A stretch of 64,000 nt of DNA from Flavobacterium denitrificans DSM 15936 (GCF_000425445.1 NZ_AUDL01000012.1:1-64000); one strand, 5' to 3'; shown: positions 27,396 to 36,916, counted from the first letter of the stretch. Translations and numbers: made by a program. The notes: a model not told the origin generated them from the letters alone.

Positions 27396-29453
27396 TTGAA
27401 AAAAAAGTGTAAAATACTATTACTTTTATTTTTTGCCTTATTTGCATGCAACAAAAATGCAAAATCAGAACAAGATTTAAGTTCTCCCAAGGATAGTCTT
27501 CCTATTTATCTTTCGTTGGCTAATGAAAATAATCTTCCTTTGAATGTAAAACAGAATTACAATCAAAAAGCACTTCGTGTAATTTTGGATCAGGAAGATG
27601 ACTCTCTTAATAAAGTGAATCTTTTTAAAATCGCGAATCGTTACTATAATATGAGCGATTGGAAAGGATATCTAGAAACGACTAACTTAATTTTAGAAAG
27701 AGCGAGAAAGTCTAAAGATTCTGTACACATGGCAAAAGCCTACACCTATTTGGGAGATTATTATGATGCTCAATCTGTGTCTGACAGTGCCTTTTTGAAT
27801 TATTTTAAAGCCGAAAAGTTTTATCTAAAAATGAATGATCAATTCAATTTGGCAAAGACATTTTTAAACAAAGCTAGTCTGCAATACAATGAAGGTGATT
27901 TTTTTGAAAGTGAAATTGCAGTTTTTAAGGCGTTGAGCAGCTTGAAAAAACAGAAAAAAGTAAATGACCTTTATTATGAAAGCTATAATCTTTTAGGAAT
28001 TTTATATAATGAAAGAGAAGAGTTTGCAAAAGCATTAGAGTTTCAAAATAAGGCGCTAAAAATTTTAGACGATAAATCAATATTGTCAGTTTTTCAATAT
28101 AGAGCAGCTTCATTGAATAATATTGGCTTCATTTATATGAATATGAAGAATTATAGCAAGGCCAAAGTCTTTTTTGAACGTGGGTTAAAAGAAAAAGATC
28201 TTTTTGAAGATAGGGCCGGTTTATATGCCATTCTGTTGGATAATTTAGGTTATGCGAAATTTAAGCTTAGAGAATCAGACAAATTGCCTGATTTGTTTTA
28301 CGAATCATTAAAGATTAGGGATAGTCTCGGCCTTTCTTCTGGCGTAGTTTCGTGTAAAATACATCTGTCTGAATATTTTGCATTTAAAAAAGATACTTTC
28401 AAGGCGGTTCAGTTTTCAAAGCAAGCCTTAGCATTGTCACGTACATCAAGTAAATTGGTTAATACTTTGGAGGCATTGAAACAAATAGCTACTATTGATC
28501 CAAAAAATGCGGCGATATATTCTGTCGAGTATATTCAATTGAATGATAAAATGCTCAAGGCGGAGCGAAAAATGGGTGAAAAATTCTCCCGAATTGAATA
28601 TGAAACCAATGAAATAAAAGATCAAAATTCAAATCTTCAGGAAAAGAACAGAACTTTAATTTATGTTTTCAGTATTTGTACCTTAATGGGATTGTTTTTT
28701 TATGTGTATAAAACGCAACAAGCTAAAAACAGAGAATTGCTTTTTAAACAACAGCAACAAATTGCAAATGAAGATATTTACAACTTGATGATTTCGCAGC
28801 AAAATGAGATTGAGTCAACGCGAATCAGGGAAAAGAAAAAGGTTGCACAAGAATTGCATGATGGTGTTTTGGGTCGAATGTTTGGTGTTCGAATCAGTTT
28901 AGACAGTCTGGATAAAGTAGATGAAGCGCAAGCAGCACCAAAACGAAAAAAATATCTTACTGAGCTTAAGCATATTGAAGAAGATATACGCGAAATTTCG
29001 CATGACTTAAATCGAGAAAAATCAGAATTAATTAATAATTTTGTCGCAATTTTGATGAAACTATTTGAAAATCAGAGGAACACGTATGAGTCAAAATTAA
29101 GTACGACATTTGATTCTCATATAAAATGGGATCTTGTAAGCAATGCTGTAAAAATTAATTTATACCGCATTATTCAAGAAGCACTTCAAAATTGTAATAA
29201 ATATGCAGATGCTGATAATATTACAGTTGAATTTAAAAGTGAAATAAATTATTTAGTTTTGTCCATCGCCGACGATGGAATTGGTTTAAATGCAAAGCGA
29301 ACGAAAAACGGCATAGGATTACATAATATTCAATATAGAGCCACAGAATGTAAGGGTACAGTTACTATAAAATCTGCCAAAGGAGAAGGAACGCTTCTCA
29401 TTGTGAAAGTCCCAATCGATCAAAAAATTAACCTGCACAATAATGACATTTGA
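27396..29453 (+). CDS. TPR-containing lipoprotein sensor histidine kinase (HisKA_3 / NarX-like)
   Basis: 685 residues from the TTG at 27396. An in-frame TTG at 27336 sits inside the preceding terminator stem, so the later start is preferred. It gives a lipoprotein signal with lipobox FFALFAC. TPR repeats span about 40-390 (CLNY-like helices; YYESYNLLGILYNEREEFAKALEF). One transmembrane helix (TLIYVFSICTLMGLFFYVY) and a coiled coil follow. The HisKA_3 phospho-acceptor is H488 in VAQELHDGVLG, followed by an HATPase_c domain (EALQNCNKYADA, ADDGIGLN, GIGLHNIQYRA). The stop overlaps the start of the response regulator by 11 bases, so the two are one operon and very likely cognate partners. The input signal is unknown. 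Confidence 0.9.
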   Translation: MKKKCKILLLLFFALFACNKNAKSEQDLSSPKDSLPIYLSLANENNLPLNVKQNYNQKALRVILDQEDDSLNKVNLFKIANRYYNMSDWKGYLETTNLILERARKSKDSVHMAKAYTYLGDYYDAQSVSDSAFLNYFKAEKFYLKMNDQFNLAKTFLNKASLQYNEGDFFESEIAVFKALSSLKKQKKVNDLYYESYNLLGILYNEREEFAKALEFQNKALKILDDKSILSVFQYRAASLNNIGFIYMNMKNYSKAKVFFERGLKEKDLFEDRAGLYAILLDNLGYAKFKLRESDKLPDLFYESLKIRDSLGLSSGVVSCKIHLSEYFAFKKDTFKAVQFSKQALALSRTSSKLVNTLEALKQIATIDPKNAAIYSVEYIQLNDKMLKAERKMGEKFSRIEYETNEIKDQNSNLQEKNRTLIYVFSICTLMGLFFYVYKTQQAKNRELLFKQQQQIANEDIYNLMISQQNEIESTRIREKKKVAQELHDGVLGRMFGVRISLDSLDKVDEAQAAPKRKKYLTELKHIEEDIREISHDLNREKSELINNFVAILMKLFENQRNTYESKLSTTFDSHIKWDLVSNAVKINLYRIIQEALQNCNKYADADNITVEFKSEINYLVLSIADDGIGLNAKRTKNGIGLHNIQYRATECKGTVTIKSAKGEGTLLIVKVPIDQKINLHNNDI

Positions 29454-30141
29454 TTTAACTGCTCCAATTTCGCACTTAATCACGCGAAACATTTTAATTG
29501 TCGACGATCATCCCTTTATTATTGAGGGGTATAAAAATGCTATTACGCGTTATAATCCAAAAGAATATGATTTTCATATTGCCCAGGCTTATGACTGCAG
29601 ATCGGCTTATGATTTGTTGGAACATGAAGCAACTCCAAACTTTGATATCGCTTTTCTAGATATTAGCATGCCAGCTTATGAAGAGAAAGAGCTTTATTCT
29701 GGCGAAGATTTGGCGATGCTGATTTTGAGAAAGATGCCACATTGTAAAGTAATTTTGCTTACTATGTACACCGAGCTTTTGAAAATCAAGACGATTATCA
29801 GAACAATCAACCCAAATGGACTTATTATCAAAAATGATTTGACTTTTGATGAACTTCTTTTTGCGTTTGATAAAGTAATGAAAAATGAAAAATACTACAG
29901 TCAATCAGTAGTTAAAATGCTGAATCAATCGCCTCATAATTCAATTGAAATTGATGAATTTGATAAGCAGATTTTATTTCATTTGTCAAAAGGTACACGA
30001 ACAGAAGAAATATCGCATTATATACCAATTTCTTTTGCCGCAATTGAAAAACGAAAACTCAATCTAAAAGAGTTACTTAAAATAAGAAGCGGCTCTGATG
30101 AAGAGCTTGTTAGAGAAGCCAAAAGCAAAGGGCTCTTCTAA
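29443..30141 (+). CDS. NarL/LuxR-type response regulator
   Basis: 232 residues. The receiver domain has D21-D22 (LIVDDH), phospho-acceptor D73 in AFLDISMP, the Thr in LLTMYTE and the Lys in LIIKNDL. The C-terminal part (about 160-220; FDKQILFHLSKGTRTEEISHYI) is a LuxR-like helix-turn-helix, slightly divergent in the recognition helix (SFAAIEKRKLNLKELL). It overlaps the kinase gene and is predicted to be its partner. Targets unknown. Confidence 0.9.
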   Translation: MTFDLTAPISHLITRNILIVDDHPFIIEGYKNAITRYNPKEYDFHIAQAYDCRSAYDLLEHEATPNFDIAFLDISMPAYEEKELYSGEDLAMLILRKMPHCKVILLTMYTELLKIKTIIRTINPNGLIIKNDLTFDELLFAFDKVMKNEKYYSQSVVKMLNQSPHNSIEIDEFDKQILFHLSKGTRTEEISHYIPISFAAIEKRKLNLKELLKIRSGSDEELVREAKSKGLF

Positions 30142-30156
30142 AAAAAAATGCAAAAA

Positions 30157-30211
30157 AGAAATTCCAAATTCCAAACTGTTGCTCAGTTGTTGGAATTTGG
30201 AATTTTTTTAT
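30157..30211. terminator. Bidirectional terminator between the response regulator gene and thiL
   Basis: The perfect 16-bp arms AAATTCCAAATTCCAA (30159-30174, with one leading base variation) and TTGGAATTTGGAATTT (30190-30205) are flanked by A-rich and T-rich runs. Confidence 0.85.
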
Positions 30212-30226
30212 TGAGATTTCTAAAAA

Positions 30227-31273
30227 TTATTCACTTAAAGCATCCCATCCGCGTGCTTTTAAAGCAATTTTTGTGTTAGCACGGGTTACAAGATGAATTC
30301 CTTCGTTCTCTTCTGTCATATGTCCGATAACAGAGAAATTCGGATTACCTTTTATTTTGTCAAAGTCATTAATGTCAATTGTAAACAAAAGTTCATAATC
30401 TTCTCCACCGTTAATGGCTACAGTTGTGCTGTCAATATTGAATTCTTCACAAGTCGAAATAAATTGCGGATCCAAAGGCAGTTTGTCTTCGTATAAATTA
30501 CAGCCCACTTTTGATTGTTTGCAGATATGAATAATTTCAGATGATAATCCGTCTGAAATATCAATCATTGAAGTAGGTTTTATTTCTAAAGCATGCAAAA
30601 GTGTGCGGACATCTGTGCGCGCCTCAGGCTTCAATTGTCTTTCGACCAAATAAGTATAAGGATCTAAATCGGGTTGGCTGTTTGGGTTTACCTGAAAAAC
30701 CTGTTTTTCACGTTCCAAAACCTGCAATCCCATGTATGCTGCGCCAATATCTCCGGTTACAACTAATAAATCGGTTTGTTTGGCTCCATTTCTATAAGCG
30801 ATTTCATTTTCATCGGCTTGACCAATTGCAGTAATACTGATAATTAATCCTTTTTGAGATGAGGTAGTATCGCCGCCAATAACATCTACTTTATATTCTT
30901 TCGCAGCACGCGTAATTCCTTTAAATAATTCTTCTAAAGCTTCTAGCGGAAAACGATTCGAAACAGCAACAGAAACCGTAATTTGTGTTGGCTTCGCATT
31001 CATAGCGCAAATATCAGAAAGATTTACAACCACTGACTTATAGCCTAAATGCTTTAAAGGCATATAAGCCAAATCAAAATGTACGCCTTCGATCAATAAA
31101 TCTGTAGAAACAACTGTTTTTTTATCCTTAAAATCTAAAACTGCTGCATCGTCGCCAATACTTTTTAAAGTCGATTCTTGAGTAACATCAAAATTTCGCG
31201 TTAAATGGTCAATTAGCCCAAATTCTCCTAATTGCGCTATACTGGTACGTTGCGGATTTTTATCTTCAATCAT
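30227..31273 (-). CDS. thiL: Thiamine-monophosphate kinase
   Basis: 348 residues. Phosphorylates thiamine monophosphate to thiamine pyrophosphate, the last step of cofactor synthesis. ThiL/PurM-family signatures are visible: LGEFGLIDHL, SIGDDAAVLDF, STDLLIEGVHFD, NLSDICAMNAKP, VIGGDTTSS, and DISDGLSSEI near residue 220. No other thi gene is nearby. The region upstream carries an octamer repeat array whose first units include an exact -7 element on this strand. Confidence 0.95.
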   Translation of the reverse strand: MIEDKNPQRTSIAQLGEFGLIDHLTRNFDVTQESTLKSIGDDAAVLDFKDKKTVVSTDLLIEGVHFDLAYMPLKHLGYKSVVVNLSDICAMNAKPTQITVSVAVSNRFPLEALEELFKGITRAAKEYKVDVIGGDTTSSQKGLIISITAIGQADENEIAYRNGAKQTDLLVVTGDIGAAYMGLQVLEREKQVFQVNPNSQPDLDPYTYLVERQLKPEARTDVRTLLHALEIKPTSMIDISDGLSSEIIHICKQSKVGCNLYEDKLPLDPQFISTCEEFNIDSTTVAINGGEDYELLFTIDINDFDKIKGNPNFSVIGHMTEENEGIHLVTRANTKIALKARGWDALSE

Positions 31274-31298
31274 TTTTTTAAAGTTCCAAAGTTATTTA

Positions 31299-31363
31299 GG
31301 TGCAAAGGTACAAAGGTTTTTTCTTTTTGAGGTACAAAGGCACAAAGGTTCAAAGAGGCAAAG
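31299..31363 (-). repeat. Octamer (GGTNCAAA) repeat array upstream of thiL
   Basis: Two clusters of 8-base units (GGTGCAAA, GGTACAAA; then GGTACAAA, GGCACAAA, GGTTCAAA, GAGGCAAA) are separated by a T-rich stretch. Read on the - strand they present repeated TTTG boxes, and CAAAGGTA at 31303-31310 reads TACCTTTG, an exact TAnnTTTG -7 element. Confidence 0.7.
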
Positions 31364-31370
31364 TTGTCTA

Positions 31371-34300
31371 TTATCGTTTTAAGCTAAAATGGGATTTGAA
31401 GACTTGAGTCAGTTGGTCTTGCTTGTAAAAAACTTGAAACCAATAATCTGAAGAAGGCAGCGGACTTCCATTGTAATTGCCATCCCATCCTGGACCTGCT
31501 GGAGAAAGCTGTTTTAAGAACTTACCATAACGGTCAAAAATATTGATAACGGCATCTGGTTGGACAGCAAGATCTTTGATGTTCCAAGTGTCATTGTAGC
31601 CGTCGTTGTTTGGAGTAAAAAATTTAGGGTATTTAAGTACTTTGGCAAATAGAATTAAATTGTCGCAGTTGCCTTTGGTGTCTCTTATCGTAATAGCGTG
31701 TTCACCTGAATCTACATTGGAAAAAACAGTATTTGTCTGAAAATCGCCGTCATTTAATTGATATTCATAAATTCCGAAACCATTAGTTATCGTTACAATA
31801 ATGTCTATGTTGTCTTCAAAAGCATCAGTTACAGTTACGGTCGCAATTGCTGGACTAGATTTGTCGACAGTAACAGTGGTGGGATTATAACCACAATCAG
31901 AACCAACAATATTGCCTTTTTTTGTAGGGACTGCGGTATAAATTCCTTCTTGAGTTGCGGTATAAGATGTCCCTGTGCTTATTTTATTACCGTCTAAAAA
32001 CCAGTCAACCGTATATTCATTTGCGTTAAGTCCCGAATTTAGTTGAGCTGACCGAAGTAATGTCCCTGTTTGATAATCGACACAGATTACAGCATTTTTT
32101 ATAATAAAATCTTTCAGAGGATAAATCGTAATATTGAAATCATCTTGCGAAATACAGCTGAAATTTGTTGGTGTAGTGGCATAAATATACATTCGTTGCG
32201 TGCTTGTAATCAAGTCTCCAGGTGAATAATGCACTCCAGTTGCATTTGGTCCGCTGTAATAAGTTCCAGAAGCGAGGGCAGGTAATGAGTAACTTTTGCA
32301 GACTGCAATATCTGGAAATGGAGTCAATACTGGTGCTGAAGAAATAGTAACGGTGAAGCTCTTTTCGCTGGAACAAGTTAGTCTAGTTCCAACTATGGCA
32401 TAAACATAAATGGTTTGTGAGGCTGTTAATACTGTTCCAGCAGGAATAACAGAGCCCTTTCCTCCGGACTGTGAATAATAATTGCCTAGTTTTAATGGAG
32501 GTAAAGTATAGTTGTCACAAACATTGATATTATCAAAATTTCCCACATCGATTCCGTTGACATTGATTTTAAAAAAAGTTTCATTGCTGCATTTTGCAAA
32601 ATCTGGCCATACATTATAAATGTAAACGGTTTGCGATGTGCTTATTACAGTGCCTTCAGCAAGTTGATTTCCAGAACCACTAGGGCCGCCAGTCGCCGTG
32701 TAATATTTTCCGTCCTTTAATTTGGGAAGTTTAAAGTTTGTGCAAGTAACAACATCTGTAAAATTATCTACAGGTGGTAATGCTCTAATTTCAACTACAA
32801 AACTCGATTCGTTGTTGCATTCCGTCCCCACCGAAAAAACATAAATTGTTTGTGTTGCAGTAATGATATCTCCAGCTTTTAATGGAGTTCCGCCACCATT
32901 TGTTTCTGTATAATAATTGCCGTTTAGCAATGGAGGCAATATATAACGATCACATTCTAATCTATTGATTGGGGTGTCGACCAAAGGCAAAGGTTTTATG
33001 GTGATCTGGTATTTTAGATCATCAGTACAATTTGGAGAACTAGTTGTTGTAGCATAGTAATATATTGTTTGGGATGTGGTAATGATTGTGCCGGCCGGAA
33101 TACTTTTGCCTTGGCCTCGCGGACTATCAAAATAACCACCTATTTCAATTGGGGGCAACGTATAACTTCCACATTGTGATATCGGAATATAGCGTTGCGA
33201 ATCAATAATGTCGATTTTGAAAGAATGCTCATTTGTACATGTTCCATCATCAGCAAAGATATACACCATTTGACTGGAAGTTATTTGTGCTCCTGCATTA
33301 AGACGATTTCCTAGACCGCCGGACAACGAAAAGTAATTTCCATTTATCAAAGGGGGCAATGTATAAGAATTGCAAGTAACCACATTGCTGGGTTGATCTA
33401 CCAATGGTAAGGGATGAACAATAAAAGGCACGGCAATGTCGCTGCAAACTGCGCCGTCGATTATTGCATAATAATATATAGTTTGGCTTGTTGTGAATGA
33501 TGTTCCTTGCGGAATAAGATTTCCTTTTCCTCCTGCTTCAGTAAAGAATCCGCCAGCAATTACATTTGGAACTATGTATTTTCCACAGGCTTCTTTTGGA
33601 AATTCTATTTCATAAATGAGAGTTACACTAAAAGTATTTTCATTGGTGCAATTGTTGGCAGTTGGCCCGCTGTAAATATAATAAGCTCCCGATTTTGTAA
33701 TGACGTCTCCTGCATTCAGCCTTGTTCCTGTGCCATTTGGGCCAGTATAATAAAAACCAAAAGTTATAGGAGGCAAAGTATAGCTATTGCAGGCGATGAC
33801 ATCAGGGATATCATTTACTGCTGGAAGGGAATAAATAATGATATTAAAATTTACGGTACGATAGCAAAAAGAGTTTTGAAGACTTTCGACTCTAACCCAG
33901 ATTGTTTGCGGTGACTGTGACAAAGAAGTAATAAAAACATCGGGATTTGAAATGGGATTTGAACCATTGTTTGCTTCTGTCTGGCTCGTATGATAGCTAA
34001 TTTTGTATTCTGAGGGATTTAACCCGTTCAGAATAATGCTTTCCTGTACAGTCAAATCAACTCGTACTCTTCCTGAATTGGTATCGCAAAAACTCATATC
34101 GGGAGGTTTTACAATATTGATTGGAGCGGTTACTTGCAATTGAAACGAAATGAGATTATTGCAATATGTATTGTTGTTATTGATTGATACGGCTTTTATG
34201 TATATGGTTTGATTGCCGACACTTGTAAAAGAATTCAATTGATTTTGTGGTATGACAGGTCCGTTTGCATTGGCATCAGCCAAAGAGCGAAAATACAAAA

Positions 34301-35426
34301 GTGAATATTCTGCTGTATTGATGCCTAATGTAGCAGCATTGTTTTGGGTTAAATCATAATTATAAATGCCATTCGTGGTATAACAGGCGATTAAATTTTT
34401 GGCCGGTTTAACAATCAAATTGCTAATCACGACTTCATCTTTTATCACACAGCCGGAAAGTGTTGCCGTTACGCCATAAATTCCTGATTGATCAACGGTC
34501 AATGAATTGCTTGTTTGACCAGAAATTGGGTTTCCATCTAAAGTCCAGACATAATTATAATTTCCCACTAGTCCAGATTGAAGTGTGATTTTTTCGCCTT
34601 CACAGATCGTTCGATCTGGACCTAAATCCATTGATGTCATGAAACTTCCTCCTTTTATAAAAACAGCCGAATCGTAACTACTGTCATTATAATCGCCAAT
34701 GGCCAATTTTATGCTATACGTTCGGTTTGGAATTACAGTTGAAGATGCCGTCAATACTTTGGTTTCTCCTCTCATATTTATGGCCGATTCTGTAGGGCTG
34801 TTTACGTTATAATGGTCAAATAAATTAGCATTGGCTGATAAGCAAGAAGAATTATATTGTCCGTCCCTTATATTTTTGACCGAAACGGGTGTTGATGTGC
34901 CCGGAAGTACTGCCAGATTTGTGGAAATTCCGGTCGTTAAATCGGTTAAAATAAAAGCAAAAACATCGCTGAAACCGCATTGAAATTCGCCATATTCATT
35001 CGAAGCAAAAAGAAAATCAAAACTAAAATTGCTTGACAATGGAGTAAATTCAAACTGAAGGTAGCTTACATCTGTAATTGGAACTATTTGTCCATTACCG
35101 TCGCTGATAGTTTGCAAATCGCTATCGCCAGCATTATTCAACTGACTGCTTTCATTATTTCCAGTATACGTTCCTTCGGTATATTTTGCAATTCCATTTC
35201 GAATAATAATACCTTCAGAAATGGGAAAATTTGGGTTTGTATTAGTGAATTTGCCAATTCCTTGATGGGACGAAAATTTGAAGTTGCTTTCATTTGCACA
35301 GGCATTTTGCATTAATTCTTCCCGAACAAGTTGAGGTATGGACAAAGAGGTTGTGTCCACTATGATCCCCTGTGACAAAGATATAGTCGAATAGAATAAT
35401 AAAAATAGAAGTAGAGATGTTCTCAT
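31371..35426 (-). CDS. Choice-of-anchor L protein with eight tandem repeats and T9SS type B sorting signal
   Basis: 1351 residues with a signal peptide (MRTSLLLFLLFYSTISLSQG). Residues about 25-265 match the choice-of-anchor L domain (FDFLFASNEYGEFQCGFSDVF, SIKLAIGDYNDSSYDSAVF). Ig-like segments follow. Then come eight repeats of about 80-95 residues with the core C-SYTLPPL--GNYY---GG-G--L-AG--I--SQTIYIY. The C-terminus (YPKFFTPNNDGYNDTWNI to FKSHFSLKR) is the T9SS type B / gliding-motility CTERM domain. It is predicted to be cell-surface attached or secreted through T9SS; function unknown, possibly adhesive. The gene stands alone and is divergent from the DinB gene. Confidence 0.92.
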   Translation of the reverse strand: MRTSLLLFLLFYSTISLSQGIIVDTTSLSIPQLVREELMQNACANESNFKFSSHQGIGKFTNTNPNFPISEGIIIRNGIAKYTEGTYTGNNESSQLNNAGDSDLQTISDGNGQIVPITDVSYLQFEFTPLSSNFSFDFLFASNEYGEFQCGFSDVFAFILTDLTTGISTNLAVLPGTSTPVSVKNIRDGQYNSSCLSANANLFDHYNVNSPTESAINMRGETKVLTASSTVIPNRTYSIKLAIGDYNDSSYDSAVFIKGGSFMTSMDLGPDRTICEGEKITLQSGLVGNYNYVWTLDGNPISGQTSNSLTVDQSGIYGVTATLSGCVIKDEVVISNLIVKPAKNLIACYTTNGIYNYDLTQNNAATLGINTAEYSLLYFRSLADANANGPVIPQNQLNSFTSVGNQTIYIKAVSINNNNTYCNNLISFQLQVTAPINIVKPPDMSFCDTNSGRVRVDLTVQESIILNGLNPSEYKISYHTSQTEANNGSNPISNPDVFITSLSQSPQTIWVRVESLQNSFCYRTVNFNIIIYSLPAVNDIPDVIACNSYTLPPITFGFYYTGPNGTGTRLNAGDVITKSGAYYIYSGPTANNCTNENTFSVTLIYEIEFPKEACGKYIVPNVIAGGFFTEAGGKGNLIPQGTSFTTSQTIYYYAIIDGAVCSDIAVPFIVHPLPLVDQPSNVVTCNSYTLPPLINGNYFSLSGGLGNRLNAGAQITSSQMVYIFADDGTCTNEHSFKIDIIDSQRYIPISQCGSYTLPPIEIGGYFDSPRGQGKSIPAGTIITTSQTIYYYATTTSSPNCTDDLKYQITIKPLPLVDTPINRLECDRYILPPLLNGNYYTETNGGGTPLKAGDIITATQTIYVFSVGTECNNESSFVVEIRALPPVDNFTDVVTCTNFKLPKLKDGKYYTATGGPSGSGNQLAEGTVISTSQTVYIYNVWPDFAKCSNETFFKINVNGIDVGNFDNINVCDNYTLPPLKLGNYYSQSGGKGSVIPAGTVLTASQTIYVYAIVGTRLTCSSEKSFTVTISSAPVLTPFPDIAVCKSYSLPALASGTYYSGPNATGVHYSPGDLITSTQRMYIYATTPTNFSCISQDDFNITIYPLKDFIIKNAVICVDYQTGTLLRSAQLNSGLNANEYTVDWFLDGNKISTGTSYTATQEGIYTAVPTKKGNIVGSDCGYNPTTVTVDKSSPAIATVTVTDAFEDNIDIIVTITNGFGIYEYQLNDGDFQTNTVFSNVDSGEHAITIRDTKGNCDNLILFAKVLKYPKFFTPNNDGYNDTWNIKDLAVQPDAVINIFDRYGKFLKQLSPAGPGWDGNYNGSPLPSSDYWFQVFYKQDQLTQVFKSHFSLKR

Positions 35427-35591
35427 AGTTCTGATTTTATTAGCTGAGGGGGGAGTAAAGGTACGAATGATTTTTGTTTAATTTAGTGAAAATCAACATT
35501 TTAAAATATTTTTTTGTTTTTAATTAAAATTTAAAAGAAAAAAACAGAAAGTTTTTTTTCCTGCTGACAAACTGTTGTCACCGGCCCATTT

Positions 35592-35599
35592 TAATTTTG
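35592..35599 (+). promoter_or_regulatory. Candidate -7 element for the first DinB gene
   Basis: TAATTTTG matches TAnnTTTG, about 30 bases before the ATG. A TTG at 35575-35577 is upstream at shorter than usual spacing. Confidence 0.4.
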
Positions 35600-35628
35600 A
35601 AGTATTAAAATTTTAAAACTTTAAAACC

Positions 35629-36111
35629 ATGAAAACTTTAGAAGCACAAGTTATTACATCAGAAGATTTATTGAAACATTGGCAAGGACACAGAGCATTG
35701 ACTCGTCGTTTGATTGAACTTTTTCCAGAGAAAGATTTCTTCGAATTTTCAATTGGTGGCATGCGTCCTTTTTCAAAATTAGTTGATGAACTTTTGGCAA
35801 TTGCAGTTCCTGCATTAAAAGGAATCGTAAACAGAACCAGTGAGCCTTATAATGAAGAAGGTGGAGAAAAACTGATTTTTAAAGCGCAATATCTTGAAAA
35901 ATGGGATCAAGCAACTGAAGAAATCAATAAATATTGGGAACAATTATCAATTGAAGATTTTAGCGAAAACTTTAATCTTTTTGGGCAATATGAATTTCCA
36001 ATTATTCAAAATATATTGTATTTTATTGATAATGAAGTGCATCACCGTGGGCAAGCTTACGTATATTTGAGAGCCTTGAACATTGAACCACCCTTTTTCT
36101 GGGAAAGATAA
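35629..36111 (+). CDS. DinB-family protein
   Basis: 160 residues of a predicted four-helix-bundle, metal-binding DinB/DfsB-type fold. Putative metal-site histidines are seen near the N-terminus (KHWQGHRALTRRLIELF) and in NEVHHRGQAYVYLRAL. Members include thiol transferases and stress-induced proteins; the actual reaction is unknown. Cytosolic. It is followed by a second DinB-family gene on the same strand after a 252-base gap, probably transcribed separately. Confidence 0.85.
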   Translation: MKTLEAQVITSEDLLKHWQGHRALTRRLIELFPEKDFFEFSIGGMRPFSKLVDELLAIAVPALKGIVNRTSEPYNEEGGEKLIFKAQYLEKWDQATEEINKYWEQLSIEDFSENFNLFGQYEFPIIQNILYFIDNEVHHRGQAYVYLRALNIEPPFFWER

Positions 36112-36200
36112 TCAGCAATTCTTTGAAACTTTATTGGTCTCAGAAAAATTTTAAAACGATGTGCTTTAGTGCATTTGGCTTTCACCTTCTAAAAAGTTTT

Positions 36201-36263
36201 TTAACCGCAAATTGCACAAATTACACAAATTAATTTGCGAAAATTTGTGTAATTTGTGGTTAA
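36201..36263. repeat. Imperfect inverted repeat between the two DinB genes
   Basis: The left side TTAACCGCAAATTGCACAAA is followed by a second partial copy (TTACACAAATT); it pairs with AATTTGTGTAATTTGTGGTTAA at 36242-36263. Together they form a long imperfect hairpin of the same general design as the elements in the glycan locus. Confidence 0.7.
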
Positions 36264-36363
36264 ATTAAGCTTTAGGATTGTGCTTCCGAAGTCTCAGGAT
36301 TGAGTCTGCTGATTAAACCGACAGACTTCAGGTATATCTTGATTTATTTAAAACCTAAAATTA

Positions 36364-36870
36364 ATGACTATGAGTTTGAAAAGAATAATGTCCAATTTTG
36401 CCGATTATAATCTATGGGTAAATCAACAATTTGTGAATTGGCTTTCGCCGAAATCAGAAGAATTGCTTTATGCCGAAGTGGCTTCAAGTTATCCTAGTAT
36501 TATAAAAACATTGGATCATATTTGGGCTACCGAAGAATATTGGTTTTCGGTTATTTCTGAAACTCCGATGATACAAAAGAAAGAAATAGGTGAATTATCA
36601 GAAGATCAAATTTTTGCTGGGCTTCTAAGTTCATCTGCAAAATTGAGAGATCTTATTCACTCTATGTCTGAAGAAGATTTAATTAAAGAAGTTAAAATTA
36701 CTAATCCTTGGTTTGAATGCGAATTGCCAATTTCAGATTACTTGCTTCAAGTGATAAATCACGGAACTTACCATCGCGGACAAATTGTAACCATTGGTCG
36801 AAATATCGGAATAACCGATGCTTCAAATACCGATTATAATTTTTATAATGTGGTGAAAAATCAGAAATAA
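36364..36870 (+). CDS. DinB-family protein
   Basis: 168 residues. The ATG at 36364 or the one at 36370 (MSLKRIMSNFADYN) could be the start. The DinB pattern is visible: FADYNLWVNQQFVNWL at the N-terminus, KTLDHIWATEEYW in the middle and INHGTYHRGQIVTIGR near the C-terminus, with three spaced His residues as likely metal ligands. It is only distantly similar to the gene upstream, so this is not a recent duplicate. Function unknown. Confidence 0.85.
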   Translation: MTMSLKRIMSNFADYNLWVNQQFVNWLSPKSEELLYAEVASSYPSIIKTLDHIWATEEYWFSVISETPMIQKKEIGELSEDQIFAGLLSSSAKLRDLIHSMSEEDLIKEVKITNPWFECELPISDYLLQVINHGTYHRGQIVTIGRNIGITDASNTDYNFYNVVKNQK

Positions 36871-36871
36871 A

Positions 36872-36916
36872 AAAAAAACTCCTAATGTAACTATGTTGCA
36901 TTAGGAGTTTTTTTTT
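36872..36916. terminator. Bidirectional terminator between the second DinB gene and the WYL regulator
   Basis: The stem AAAACTCCTAATG / CATTAGGAGTTTT is flanked by an A run and a T run, and lies between convergent genes. Confidence 0.85.
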
